Below are positions 1-7,862 of a DNA stretch of 18,116 bases, in pieces. How positions within the stretch are numbered: position 1 is the stretch's first letter; every line of letters begins with the position of its first letter. Origin of the DNA: Oscillospiraceae bacterium. Its GTDB lineage: Bacteria; Bacillota; Clostridia; Oscillospirales; Oscillospiraceae. A program made the translations under genes and the position numbers. Under the pieces are notes generated by a model, which was not told the DNA's origin, made no database searches, and saw only the letters and a program-made list of their open reading frames with translations. The DNA is taken from the NCBI GenBank assembly GCA_029067025.1, contig JAIEFH010000266.1, positions 1-18,116 on the forward strand. Reading direction: 5' to 3'.

Positions 1-55
1 GCACAGGGAGGGCGCGCAGCTGATCCACCACGTGCCCCGCTCGGATCAGGCCTGA
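1..55 (+). CDS. 3' end of an unidentified gene (partial)
   Basis: The only frame that stays open and ends just before the next gene reads HREGAQLIHHVPRSDQA and stops at TGA 53-55. The stop lies 18 bases before the start of the CheY-like gene, so the two are probably co-transcribed. A partner such as a sensor kinase or chemotaxis protein would fit the neighbour. Seventeen residues are too few to identify a family, and I assign no function. The gene begins outside the window. Confidence 0.5.
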   Translation, partial: HREGAQLIHHVPRSDQA

Positions 56-73
56 CAGAAGGGAGTATATCAG

Positions 74-436
74 ATGAGCAAACGAGTTATGGTAGTGGAT
101 GATTCCCGGCTGGTCAGGGTTCAGCTGGAGGATGTCTTGAAGGGTACGGATTACCAGATCGCGGCATACTGCCGCAGCGGCGAGGACGCCATCAAGCAGT
201 ATGCCGAGGTGAATCCCGATCTGGTGACTATGGATATTATTATGCAGGGAATGGACGGGCTGGACGCCGCGGAGATTATCCTGAAAGATCACCCGGACGC
301 GAGAATCGTGATGGTTTCCTCCCTGGCATACGGCGATACGTTTGACAGAGCCAAAGCGATTGGCGCCAAGGGCTTTGTGGATAAGCCGTTCCACCAGGAG
401 CAGCTGTTGAAGGTATTCGAACAGGCCCTGCTTTGA
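74..436 (+). CDS. CheY-like single-domain response regulator
   Basis: This 120-residue protein is a complete receiver domain with no output domain. The acidic pair D9-D10 (VVDDS) should bind Mg2+, D54 (VTMDIIM) is the expected phospho-acceptor, S82 sits in the conserved Thr/Ser position (MVSS), and K104 is in the FVDKPF motif. All residues needed for phosphotransfer are therefore present. The length matches the CheY family, which acts by protein-protein contact in the cytoplasm. The start is supported by a GAAGGGAG ribosome site 7-8 bases upstream. The gene follows another reading frame by 18 bases and is probably the last gene of its transcript, which would end near the palindrome at 522-568. 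The signal it carries and its target cannot be read from this window; chemotaxis is only one possibility. Confidence 0.9.
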   Translation: MSKRVMVVDDSRLVRVQLEDVLKGTDYQIAAYCRSGEDAIKQYAEVNPDLVTMDIIMQGMDGLDAAEIILKDHPDARIVMVSSLAYGDTFDRAKAIGAKGFVDKPFHQEQLLKVFEQALL

Positions 437-521
437 GAAGTGAACTTCTTCAGCCCCCTGTCATAAAACGCGGCAAGCATTGTCCCTGTCGGGATACGCT
501 TGTTGGCGGCTGACAAACTCT

Positions 522-568
522 AAACCCCTGCAGCCCCGGACGCTGTGCGTCCGGGGCTGCAGGGGTTT
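522..568. terminator. Perfect 22-bp palindrome, likely bidirectional terminator
   Basis: Bases 522-543 and 547-568 are exact reverse complements separated by a 3-base loop (TGT). Each arm is GC-rich in the middle and closes with AAA/TTT at the outer end. It lies between the convergent response regulator (ending at 436) and GH3 gene (ending at 627), where a shared terminator is expected. The U-tract beyond the stem is short on both strands, so termination strength is uncertain. Such a long perfect stem could also act as an mRNA 3'-end stabiliser. Confidence 0.65.
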
Positions 569-626
569 CGTGCACTCGGTCAGGTTCAGGTTCTGCCAAT
601 GGATGGAGCAGCCGTCACCCACGTCC

Positions 627-2972
627 TCACTTTTTCAGCATGGCCCGGATACCCCGGATGAAGTGCCCGTTGGCCATCTCCACCAGCCCCTGGGCCAGAG
701 CGTCGGTCATGGAGCCGCCCGCGCTGATGACGGTGGCCCGCATGGGGCAGTCGGTGGCGCACGTCATCATCATCTTGAACGCCGGGTCGGAGTAATCCTT
801 TTTGCCGCCGAAGCCCTTGGCGATAATGCCCTCGGTGATCTTGTATTGGATTTTCATCACCAGGGAGCTGCCTTTCATCTCCATACAGGTGTTGTCCAGG
901 GTGAACTGCCCCTTTTTCGGCTCCGGCGTGATGGGCACCGGGCGGCCCATAACCCTCTCCCATTCGCTCCGGGTCGGAGCGCCCGCCAACGTCTCGTACC
1001 AGCTCCCCGCCTGCCAATCCGGCGCGGGGACGCACTCGCCCGCTACGTCCAGGCTGCCGCTGAGCCGGATGTCCCGGCTGGAGGAGCCCACCCGGATCTC
1101 ATATGTGCCGCCGGGGACTTTCCAGCCGCCGTCCCAAATCGCAAAGCTGCGGCTGTCCAGAGGGAAGCTCACCCGCTTGCCCTCGCCGGGAGCCAGTTCC
1201 ACGCGGACAAAGCCCTTCAGCTCCTGCTCCGGGCGGTGGAGCCCACCCTTTGGCGGCGCGATATAGAGCTGGGCCACCTCCGCGCCGGGGTATGCGCCGG
1301 TGTTGACCACTGTAACGGACACGGCGTTGTCGGTTATCTCCATATCGCTGTATTTGAATATGGTGTAGCTCAGCCCGTGGCCAAAGGGGAAGCGCACCGC
1401 CTTTTTTGCCTTGTCATAATAGCGGTAGCCCACATAGACGCTCTCCCGGTACTCCACATTTTTCTGCCCGAAGGTGTCCTTGGAGATCACATCATCATAG
1501 GTGACGGGCCAGCTCTCGGTGAGCCTGCCGCCGGGGACGGCTTTTCCCGTAAGCAGATTGGCGCAGGCTTCGCCTCCCGCCTGTCCGGGCAGGCCCATGT
1601 ACAAAATGGCCTTTACTTGATCGCACCAGGGCAGCTCCATAGGACTGCCCCCCAGCAGCACCACCACCGTGTTTGGATTAGCGGCGGCCACCGTTTCGAT
1701 CATGCGGATGTGGCCCTCCGGCATGGCCATGCTGGGCCGGTCGAAGCCCTCGGATTCGTAGGAGTCCGGCAGGCCCGCCGCCACCACGGCCACCTTTGCC
1801 GCCCTCGCGGCCTGGGCAGCGGCGGACAGCTCCACCTCGGTGACCTTGCCGTCCTTGTCGCCGCAGGGGGTATAGGGTACGCTGGGCAGGGCATCCGTCA
1901 GGCTGGCATACTTTGTGGGGTTGATGTGGCTGGAGCCCGCGCCCTGGTATCGGAAGTCCTTCGCCATATAGCCGATGAGCACCATATCCTCCGCCCCAGC
2001 GGGGAGGACTTTACCCTCGTTTTTCAGCAGCACCGCCCCCGCCTCCGCCACTTTGCGGGCTAAGGCGTGGTGGTCGTCCGCATCGAAAGAACCGCCTTTT
2101 TTTCGTTTCGCGGCCCGGAACGCCAGGGTAAGGATGCGCTCCACAGAGGCGTCAATGTCCTTTTCGTCCAGCGTCCCGTTTTTCACCGCCTCCAGCGCGG
2201 CCTTCTCCATGTATTTTGAGCCGCCGGGCATATTCAGGTCGCATCCGGCCTGGAAGCCGCGGATCCGGCTGCACAGCGCCCCCCAGTCGGTGACCACCAT
2301 GCCGTCAAACCCCCACTCTTCCCGGAGGACTTCGGTGAGCAGCCAGCGGTTGTCGCTGGCGTGGACGCCGTTGATCTTGTTGTAGGAACACATTACCGTG
2401 CCCGGCTTGCCCTCCTTTACGGCAGTCTCGAAGGGGGCCAGGTAGATCTCCCGCAGGGCCCGCTCGTCCACCTGGCTGTCGCCGTTCTGCCGCTTGTACT
2501 CCTGATTGTTGGCGGCGAAATGCTTCAGGCTTGTGGACACACCTGTCCCCTGGAGGCCCCGGATGAAAGCGGCGGCCAGCTTCCCGGCCAGATAGGGATC
2601 CTCCGAAAAGTACTCGAAATTCCGCCCGCACAGGGGATTGCGCTTGATGTTGCAGCCTGGGCCCAGCACCACGTCCACGCCGTAGGCCAGCGCCTCCTCC
2701 CCGATGGCCGCGCCCTCGGCGGCGTACAGCTCCGGACTCCAGGCCGCCCCGGCGGTCACCGCCGTGGGGAAGCAGGTGGCGGGGAGGGAGTCATTGATGC
2801 CGATCATGTCCGCCTCACCGCTCTGGCAGCGCAGGCCGTGGGGGCCGTCGGACATCATAAAGGCGGGGATGCCGTATTGCTCCATGGCTTTGCTGTGCCA
2901 GAAGTCCGCCCCGGTGCACAGGCTGATTTTGTCCTCCAAGGTCATTTTAGAGACGATCTCTGGGATATTCAT
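627..2972 (-). CDS. GH3 beta-glycosidase (beta-glucosidase-like)
   Basis: This 781-residue protein has the three-part GH3 layout. An N-terminal TIM barrel carries KHF (150-152) and the nucleophile motif GMVVTDWGA with D229. An alpha/beta sandwich carries SYESEGFDRP (404-413), in the region where GH3 enzymes place the acid/base glutamate. A fibronectin-III-like domain covers about 528-645, opening with FPFGHGLSYT and PGAEVAQLYI. About 100 further residues (680-781) form a predicted helical tail, discussed in the findings. No signal peptide is visible, so the enzyme is cytoplasmic and should cleave terminal beta-linked sugars from imported oligosaccharides; the exact sugar is not readable. The start has a GAGGAGGA ribosome site 6 bases upstream. 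The gene is transcribed away from the alpha-glycoside operon, from the divergent promoter region at 3124-3207. Confidence 0.92.
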   Translation of the reverse strand: MNIPEIVSKMTLEDKISLCTGADFWHSKAMEQYGIPAFMMSDGPHGLRCQSGEADMIGINDSLPATCFPTAVTAGAAWSPELYAAEGAAIGEEALAYGVDVVLGPGCNIKRNPLCGRNFEYFSEDPYLAGKLAAAFIRGLQGTGVSTSLKHFAANNQEYKRQNGDSQVDERALREIYLAPFETAVKEGKPGTVMCSYNKINGVHASDNRWLLTEVLREEWGFDGMVVTDWGALCSRIRGFQAGCDLNMPGGSKYMEKAALEAVKNGTLDEKDIDASVERILTLAFRAAKRKKGGSFDADDHHALARKVAEAGAVLLKNEGKVLPAGAEDMVLIGYMAKDFRYQGAGSSHINPTKYASLTDALPSVPYTPCGDKDGKVTEVELSAAAQAARAAKVAVVAAGLPDSYESEGFDRPSMAMPEGHIRMIETVAAANPNTVVVLLGGSPMELPWCDQVKAILYMGLPGQAGGEACANLLTGKAVPGGRLTESWPVTYDDVISKDTFGQKNVEYRESVYVGYRYYDKAKKAVRFPFGHGLSYTIFKYSDMEITDNAVSVTVVNTGAYPGAEVAQLYIAPPKGGLHRPEQELKGFVRVELAPGEGKRVSFPLDSRSFAIWDGGWKVPGGTYEIRVGSSSRDIRLSGSLDVAGECVPAPDWQAGSWYETLAGAPTRSEWERVMGRPVPITPEPKKGQFTLDNTCMEMKGSSLVMKIQYKITEGIIAKGFGGKKDYSDPAFKMMMTCATDCPMRATVISAGGSMTDALAQGLVEMANGHFIRGIRAMLKK

Positions 2973-3091
2973 GCCAGTTCCTCCTCAACGGTGTGGATGT
3001 CCGTCCCCGCGGCTTTTGCCGTGCCGGAGGGGCGGCTGATCTGTGCGGTCCAGTTGGCGGGAACGGGGATGGTATAAACGGTTTTGCCGTT
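2969..3091 (-). pseudogene. Remnant 3' end of a glycoside hydrolase-like gene
   Basis: Directly upstream of the GH3 gene, the minus strand encodes NGKTVYTIPVPANWTAQISR, followed by a short acidic tail ending HTVEEELA. Its TGA overlaps the GH3 ATG by four bases (ATGA). The text resembles the C-terminal beta-sandwich end of alpha-L-rhamnosidase-type enzymes, where a segment with 'PANTTA' before a Leu-Pro step is common; that match is from memory. Upstream of about 3091 the frame loses any coding look, and no suitable start codon lies downstream of the predicted promoter. I read it as what is left after a deletion that removed the gene once preceding GH3. Confidence 0.4.
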
Positions 3092-3123
3092 TCTCCGTTC
3101 CCAACAGCTCCCTACTGTACCAT

Positions 3124-3152
3124 ATATTATCATAAGACAAGCCCGCTGTAAA
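3124..3152 (-). promoter_or_regulatory. Sigma-A promoter for the GH3 gene
   Basis: On the minus strand TTTACA (3152-3147) and TAATAT (3129-3124) are separated by exactly 17 bases. Transcription would start near 3117, giving a leader of about 145 bases that runs through the gene remnant before the GH3 start at 2972. Confidence 0.55.
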
Positions 3153-3176
3153 GAAACGCGCCGCCGCGTCTGTTTC
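3153..3176. promoter_or_regulatory. Dyad between divergent -35 boxes, candidate operator
   Basis: GAAAC at 3153-3157 and GTTTC at 3172-3176 form an inverted repeat with 14 bases between. It fills the space between the two divergent -35 boxes (3147-3152 and 3179-3184). A regulator bound here could control both transcripts. The arms are short, so chance is possible, and no regulator gene is adjacent. Confidence 0.3.
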
Positions 3177-3178
3177 AC

Positions 3179-3207
3179 TTGACATTCCGCGTCCCATCCC
3201 GGATAAT
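3179..3207 (+). promoter_or_regulatory. Sigma-A promoter for the sugar operon
   Basis: A consensus TTGACA (3179-3184) and GATAAT (3202-3207) are separated by 17 bases. The start site would be near 3214, about 43 bases before the first aldo/keto reductase start codon at 3257. Confidence 0.7.
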
Positions 3208-3256
3208 TAGAACAGAACTTGGAAGAAACACGAAAACCAGAAAGGTTGGGAGACTT

Positions 3257-4270
3257 ATGACACAAGTTACCTTGGGCCGCACTGGTCTTACCGTCAACAA
3301 AAACGGCTTTGGCGCACTGCCCATCCAGCGCATTTCCCGGGATGACGCGGCATACCTGCTCCAAAAGGCCCTGGATCACGGCATCGACTTTTTTGACACC
3401 GCCCGGGCCTATTCGGACAGCGAGGAGAAAATCGGCTTCGCCCTCAGCGCCCGGCGGGGGCAGTTCATCCTGGCCACAAAAACCATGTCTAAGGATGTGG
3501 AGGGCTTTTGGAGCGACCTGCATACCAGCCTGAAAAACCTGGACACCGACTGCGTGGACATCTACCAGTTCCACAACCCGGCCTTCTGCCCGAAGCCCGG
3601 GGACGGCACCGGCCTGTACGAGGCCATGGAGCAGGCCCGGGCCCAGGGGAAAATCCGCTTCATCGGCATCACCAATCACCGTCTCGCTGTGGCCCGGGAG
3701 GCAGTGGACTCCGGGCTTTACGACACGCTTCAATTCCCCTTCAACTACCTGGCCACGCCTGAAGAGGTCGAGCTGGTGGAGGCCTGCGGGGCCCAGAACG
3801 TGGGGTTCATCGCCATGAAGGCGCTGTCCGGCGGACTGATTGCCAACTCCGCCGCCGCCTACGCCTTCCAGGCCCAGTACGACAATGCCCTGCCCATCTG
3901 GGGGATTCAGCGGGAAGCGGAGCTGGACGAGTTCCTGTCCTACATAGACAACCCGCCCCAGTTGACGCCGGAGCTCCAGGCCGTCATGGATCGCGACAGG
4001 AGCGAGCTGGCGGGGGATTTCTGCCGCAGCTGCGGCTACTGCCTGCCCTGTCCCGTCCAAATCGACATCCCCAACTGCGCCCGGATGTCGCTTCTGCTGC
4101 GGAGAGCCCCGGCGGAAGGCTACCTGTCCCCGGAGGGCCAGGAAAAAATGGCGCGGATCGACCACTGCGTCCACTGCAACCACTGCGTGGATCACTGCCC
4201 ATACGGGCTGAACACGCCGGAGCTGCTGCGGCGCAACTATGAGGATTACAAGACGTTTCTGCACAAATAA
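3257..4270 (+). CDS. Aldo/keto reductase with C-terminal 4Fe-4S domain
   Basis: This is a 337-residue protein. The N-terminal two thirds is an aldo/keto reductase barrel that keeps the full catalytic tetrad: D47 (FFDTA), Y52 (AYSDSE), K75 (LATKT) and H106 (YQFHNP). The C-terminus has two cysteine clusters, C256/C259/C262/C265 and C304/C307/C310/C314, the latter as CxxCxxCxxxCP, as in COG1453-type reductases that carry ferredoxin-like modules. The protein is cytoplasmic. The family reduces or oxidises carbonyl/alcohol groups, and electrons may pass through the Fe-S centres; the substrate is unknown. I place the start at ATG 3257, preceded by GGGAG and matching the usual family N-terminus TQVTLGRTGL. 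An in-frame extension to 3179 would begin inside the promoter. It is the first gene of a five-gene operon. Confidence 0.88.
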   Translation: MTQVTLGRTGLTVNKNGFGALPIQRISRDDAAYLLQKALDHGIDFFDTARAYSDSEEKIGFALSARRGQFILATKTMSKDVEGFWSDLHTSLKNLDTDCVDIYQFHNPAFCPKPGDGTGLYEAMEQARAQGKIRFIGITNHRLAVAREAVDSGLYDTLQFPFNYLATPEEVELVEACGAQNVGFIAMKALSGGLIANSAAAYAFQAQYDNALPIWGIQREAELDEFLSYIDNPPQLTPELQAVMDRDRSELAGDFCRSCGYCLPCPVQIDIPNCARMSLLLRRAPAEGYLSPEGQEKMARIDHCVHCNHCVDHCPYGLNTPELLRRNYEDYKTFLHK

Positions 4271-4318
4271 ATCCGCCGATGGCGGCATCATCAGCGCGGT
4301 ACAAAAAGGAGGAGCAAT

Positions 4319-5467
4319 ATGCGTTACCGAGAGTTGGGCAAGACCGGCCTGCTGGTCAGCGAGATCGGCATGGGGTGCGAGGGCTTTGCGGAGGACGACT
4401 GCAGAAACACTATGCCCATGTTTGACGCAGCGGAGGAGCTGGGGATCAACTACTTCGACCTCTACGCCTCCAACCCCAACCTCCGCGCCGCCGTGGGGGA
4501 GGCGCTGAAGGGCCGCCGGGAGAAGTTCTACATCCAGTCCCACATCTGCTCCATCTGGAAGGACGGCCAGTACAAGCGCACCCGGGACATCGGCGAAGTG
4601 AAGCAGGGCTTCACAGAAATGCTGGAGCTGCTCCAAACCGACTACTTGGACGTGGGGATGATCCACTACTGCGACTCCATGGCCGACTGGCGGGAGATCG
4701 CCGACGGCCCGGTGCTGGCCTACGCCCTGGAGCTGAAGCGGACGGGCGCCATCCGGCACATCGGCCTGAGCAGCCATAACCCGGAGGTGGCGCTGGCCGC
4801 GGTGGAGAGCGGACACATCGAAGTGCTGATGTTCAGCGTCAATCCCTGCTATGACCTCCAACCCGCCAGCGAGGACGTGGAGGATCTGTGGCGGGACGAG
4901 GCCTACGCCGCGCCCCTGGTGAACATGGACCCCCAGCGGCAGAAGCTGTACGAGGTGTGTCAGGCCAAGGGCGTGGGCATCACGGTGATGAAAGCCTTTG
5001 GCGGCGGCGACCTGTTGGACGCCTCCCTCTCCCCGGCGGGCAAAGCGCTCACCGCCAATCAGTGCATCCACTATGCCCTCACCCGTCCGGCGGTGGCCTG
5101 CGTGCTGGCGGGGGCCCACAGCGTGGAGCAGCTGCGGCAGAGCGCGGCCTATGAGGACGCCGGTGAGGCCCAGCGGGACTACGCCGCCGCCCTGGCCTCC
5201 TTCCCCAACATCAGCTGGAAGGGCCACTGTATGTATTGCAGCCACTGCGCCCCCTGTCCCAAGAAGCTGGACATTGCCTCCATCACCAAGTTCCTCAACC
5301 TGGCCGTGGCCCAGGGGCAGGTGCCGGAAACTGTCCGGGAGCACTACGGGGCGCTGGAGCACCACGCCGGGGAGTGCGTCGCCTGCGGGGCCTGCGAGAA
5401 GCGGTGTCCCTTCGAGGTCTCCATCATCGAGAATATGAAGCGGGCCAAGGCTGTCTTTGGGGGGTGA
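4319..5467 (+). CDS. Aldo/keto reductase-like Fe-S protein with altered tetrad
   Basis: This 382-residue protein begins RYRELGKTGL, typical of the aldo/keto reductase fold, and is related to its upstream neighbour. D47 (YFDLYA) and H116 (GMIHYCD) are kept. Aligned by eye with that neighbour, the catalytic Tyr position holds N52 and the Lys position holds H75 (YIQSHIC), so standard hydride-transfer chemistry is doubtful. The C-terminus carries C304/C307/C310/C313 and C353/C356/C359/C363, two four-cysteine sets suited to 4Fe-4S clusters. A strong AAAGGAGG site lies 6-7 bases before the ATG, 48 bases after the previous stop. The paired position suggests the two proteins work together, perhaps one as an electron-handling partner. 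The substrate is unknown. Confidence 0.85.
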   Translation: MRYRELGKTGLLVSEIGMGCEGFAEDDCRNTMPMFDAAEELGINYFDLYASNPNLRAAVGEALKGRREKFYIQSHICSIWKDGQYKRTRDIGEVKQGFTEMLELLQTDYLDVGMIHYCDSMADWREIADGPVLAYALELKRTGAIRHIGLSSHNPEVALAAVESGHIEVLMFSVNPCYDLQPASEDVEDLWRDEAYAAPLVNMDPQRQKLYEVCQAKGVGITVMKAFGGGDLLDASLSPAGKALTANQCIHYALTRPAVACVLAGAHSVEQLRQSAAYEDAGEAQRDYAAALASFPNISWKGHCMYCSHCAPCPKKLDIASITKFLNLAVAQGQVPETVREHYGALEHHAGECVACGACEKRCPFEVSIIENMKRAKAVFGG

Positions 5468-5474
5468 GCAAGAT

Positions 5475-7856
5475 ATGATTACAGAGCAAGACGGTGTATT
5501 TGCGTTAGAGACAGAACAGACCTCCTACCTGTTCCAGGTAATGGACACAGGGCACCTGGAGCATCTGTATTACGGGCGGAGGATCCGGTTCCGGGACGCT
5601 TCGGCGCTCACGGAAAAGCATTCCTTCGCGCCGGGAAACGGGATCTATTACGACGGTGCCCACAAAAATTTCAGCCTGGAGGACGCCTGCCTGGAGCTGT
5701 CCTCCTACGGGAAGGGCAACATCCGGGAGCCCTTCCTGGAGGTGGTGTACCCGGACGGCAGCTTTACCTCCGACTTTGTCTTTGATGCCTATGAGATCAG
5801 CGACACAAAGCCGGAATTTACGTCCCTGCCCGGCTCCTACAGCGAGGACGGCAAGGTGGAACACCTCTGCGTTCGGCTGAAGGAAAAGGCCAAAGCCGCG
5901 GAGCTGGAGCTGCACTACTATGTGTACCCGGAGTGCGACGTCATCGGGAGGAGCGCGAGGCTCATCAACACCGGGGAGGCCAGAATCACAATCAAGCGCC
6001 TGATGAGCGCGCAGCTGGACTTGCCCGACTGCGGCTATGTGTTCACCACCTTCACCGGCGGCTGGGCCCGGGAGATGAAGCGGACGGACACCCAGGTGTG
6101 GGCGGGAAAGCACGTGAATTCCTCCTACGCGGGGGTTTCTTCCAGCCGGGCCAATCCCTTTGTGATGCTCTCCGGGGAACACACCACCGAGGACGCGGGG
6201 GACTGCTTCGGCGTAAACCTGATCTACAGCGGGAACCACTACGAGGCGGTGGAGGTCAGCCCATGGGGCAAGACCCGGCTGGTGACCGGGATCAATCCCC
6301 AGTCCTTTTCCTGGAACCTGGCCCCCGGGGAAGCCTTTGAGTCGCCGGAGGCGGTGATAACCTTCTCCCATGAGGGCTTCAACGCCATGAGCCGCCATAT
6401 GCACGCCTTTGTCCGGGAGCACATCGTCCGAGGGGAGTGGAAGCGGAAGCCCCGCCCCGTCCTGCTGAACAGCTGGGAGGCGGCCTATTTCAGCATCGAC
6501 GAGAAAAAGCTGCTGAATCTCGCCAAAGCGGGGAAAGGGGTCGGCGTGGAGCTGTTCGTCATGGACGACGGGTGGTTCGGCAATCGGACGGACGACACCC
6601 GCTCCCTGGGGGACTGGGAGCCAAATCCGAAGAAGCTGCCCAACGGATTGAAGGGCCTGTGCGACAAGGTGAAGGCCCTGGGGCTGGACTTCGGCATCTG
6701 GGTGGAGCCGGAGATGGTCAATGTAAACAGCGAGCTGTACCGCGCCCACCCGGAATGGACCATGGATATTCCGGGCCGGGAGCACTCGGAGGGGCGCAAT
6801 CAGCGCATCCTGGATCTGAGCAATCCCGCGGTGCAGGATTATATCATCGAGGCCATGACCAAGGTATTCTCCTCCGCCGGCATCTCCTACGTGAAGTGGG
6901 ACATGAACCGTGTCTTTTCCGATGTGTACTCCAAGGACAGAGGGCCGGAGGGCCAGGGGGAGGTTTTCCACCGCTATGTCTGCGGGCTGTACCGCTGCAT
7001 GAAAACGCTGACGGAGCGGTTCCCCCAAATCCTGTTTGAGGGGTGCAGCTCGGGCGGGAACCGGTTTGACCTGGGCATCCTCTGCTATTTCCCCCAGATC
7101 TGGGCCAGCGACAACACGGACGCCCTGTGCCGGGCGGAGATCCAGAACGGCTACAGCTACGGCTACCCCATGTCCACCCTCAGCGCCCACGTCTCCTCCT
7201 GCCCCAACCATCAGACCCTGCGCAATACGCCGCTGGAGACGCGCTTCAACGTGGCGGCCTTCGGCGTGTGCGGATACGAGTGCAACCTCTGCGACATGAG
7301 CCGGGAGCAGCTTGCCGCCGTCAAAGGACAGATCACGCTGTACAAAAAGTGGCGGGAGGTTCTCCAATTTGGGGACTTTTACCGGGGCCGCGGTTTTGGC
7401 AGCGGAGGCGGAAGCCACAGCGCCATTGGTGTCACCGGCGCCCAGAACACCATGGAGTGGACCTGCATCTCCCCGGATCGGACAAAGGCGGTGGGGATGC
7501 TGTTCCAAAAGCTGGCGGTGCCCAACGACTTCTTTGCCTGCTACCGGGCAAAGGGTCTGGACGAGGGGACGCTCTACCATTTTTACAACAGGCGTGTAAA
7601 CTATAATTTGAAGGACTTCGGCGGGCTGGTCAATATGATCTCCCCCGTCCACATCAAGCAGGATTCCCTGATGGAGTCTGTGGCCGCCAAACTGGTCAAG
7701 CTGGGCGGCGAGACGGAGGACTGCCTGGTTTACGGCGACGAGCTGATGTACCACGGGGTGAAGCTGAAGCAGGCTTTCGGCTCCGTGGGCTTCGGCAAGG
7801 ATACCCGGGTCTACCAGGATTTTGGGTCACGGCTTTATTTCATGGAAGAGGTGTAA
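5475..7856 (+). CDS. GH36 alpha-galactosidase
   Basis: This 793-residue protein matches bacterial GH36 alpha-galactosidases in length and layout. An N-terminal beta-supersandwich domain (about 1-320) is followed by a TIM barrel with FVMDDGWFGNR (361-371), LGDWEPNP, FGIWVEPEM (406-414), the nucleophile motif YVKWDMNR (D476), CSSGGNRFDLG (524-534) and the acid/base motif WASDNTD (D546). It should release terminal alpha-galactose from melibiose- or raffinose-type sugars. There is no signal peptide, so it acts in the cytoplasm on imported sugar. The start is ATG 5475, placed by the GGGGGGTGAG ribosome site that overlaps the end of the upstream gene; a TTG 18 bases earlier is in frame but less likely. 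Seven bases separate it from the upstream stop, and six separate its own stop from the symporter start. Confidence 0.95.
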   Translation: MITEQDGVFALETEQTSYLFQVMDTGHLEHLYYGRRIRFRDASALTEKHSFAPGNGIYYDGAHKNFSLEDACLELSSYGKGNIREPFLEVVYPDGSFTSDFVFDAYEISDTKPEFTSLPGSYSEDGKVEHLCVRLKEKAKAAELELHYYVYPECDVIGRSARLINTGEARITIKRLMSAQLDLPDCGYVFTTFTGGWAREMKRTDTQVWAGKHVNSSYAGVSSSRANPFVMLSGEHTTEDAGDCFGVNLIYSGNHYEAVEVSPWGKTRLVTGINPQSFSWNLAPGEAFESPEAVITFSHEGFNAMSRHMHAFVREHIVRGEWKRKPRPVLLNSWEAAYFSIDEKKLLNLAKAGKGVGVELFVMDDGWFGNRTDDTRSLGDWEPNPKKLPNGLKGLCDKVKALGLDFGIWVEPEMVNVNSELYRAHPEWTMDIPGREHSEGRNQRILDLSNPAVQDYIIEAMTKVFSSAGISYVKWDMNRVFSDVYSKDRGPEGQGEVFHRYVCGLYRCMKTLTERFPQILFEGCSSGGNRFDLGILCYFPQIWASDNTDALCRAEIQNGYSYGYPMSTLSAHVSSCPNHQTLRNTPLETRFNVAAFGVCGYECNLCDMSREQLAAVKGQITLYKKWREVLQFGDFYRGRGFGSGGGSHSAIGVTGAQNTMEWTCISPDRTKAVGMLFQKLAVPNDFFACYRAKGLDEGTLYHFYNRRVNYNLKDFGGLVNMISPVHIKQDSLMESVAAKLVKLGGETEDCLVYGDELMYHGVKLKQAFGSVGFGKDTRVYQDFGSRLYFMEEV

Positions 7857-7862
7857 AAAAAC

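Noticed and set aside
3179..3256. N-terminal extension of the first aldo/keto reductase
   Set aside because: It would start inside the -35 box of a consensus promoter and has no ribosome site. The family N-terminus begins at 3257.
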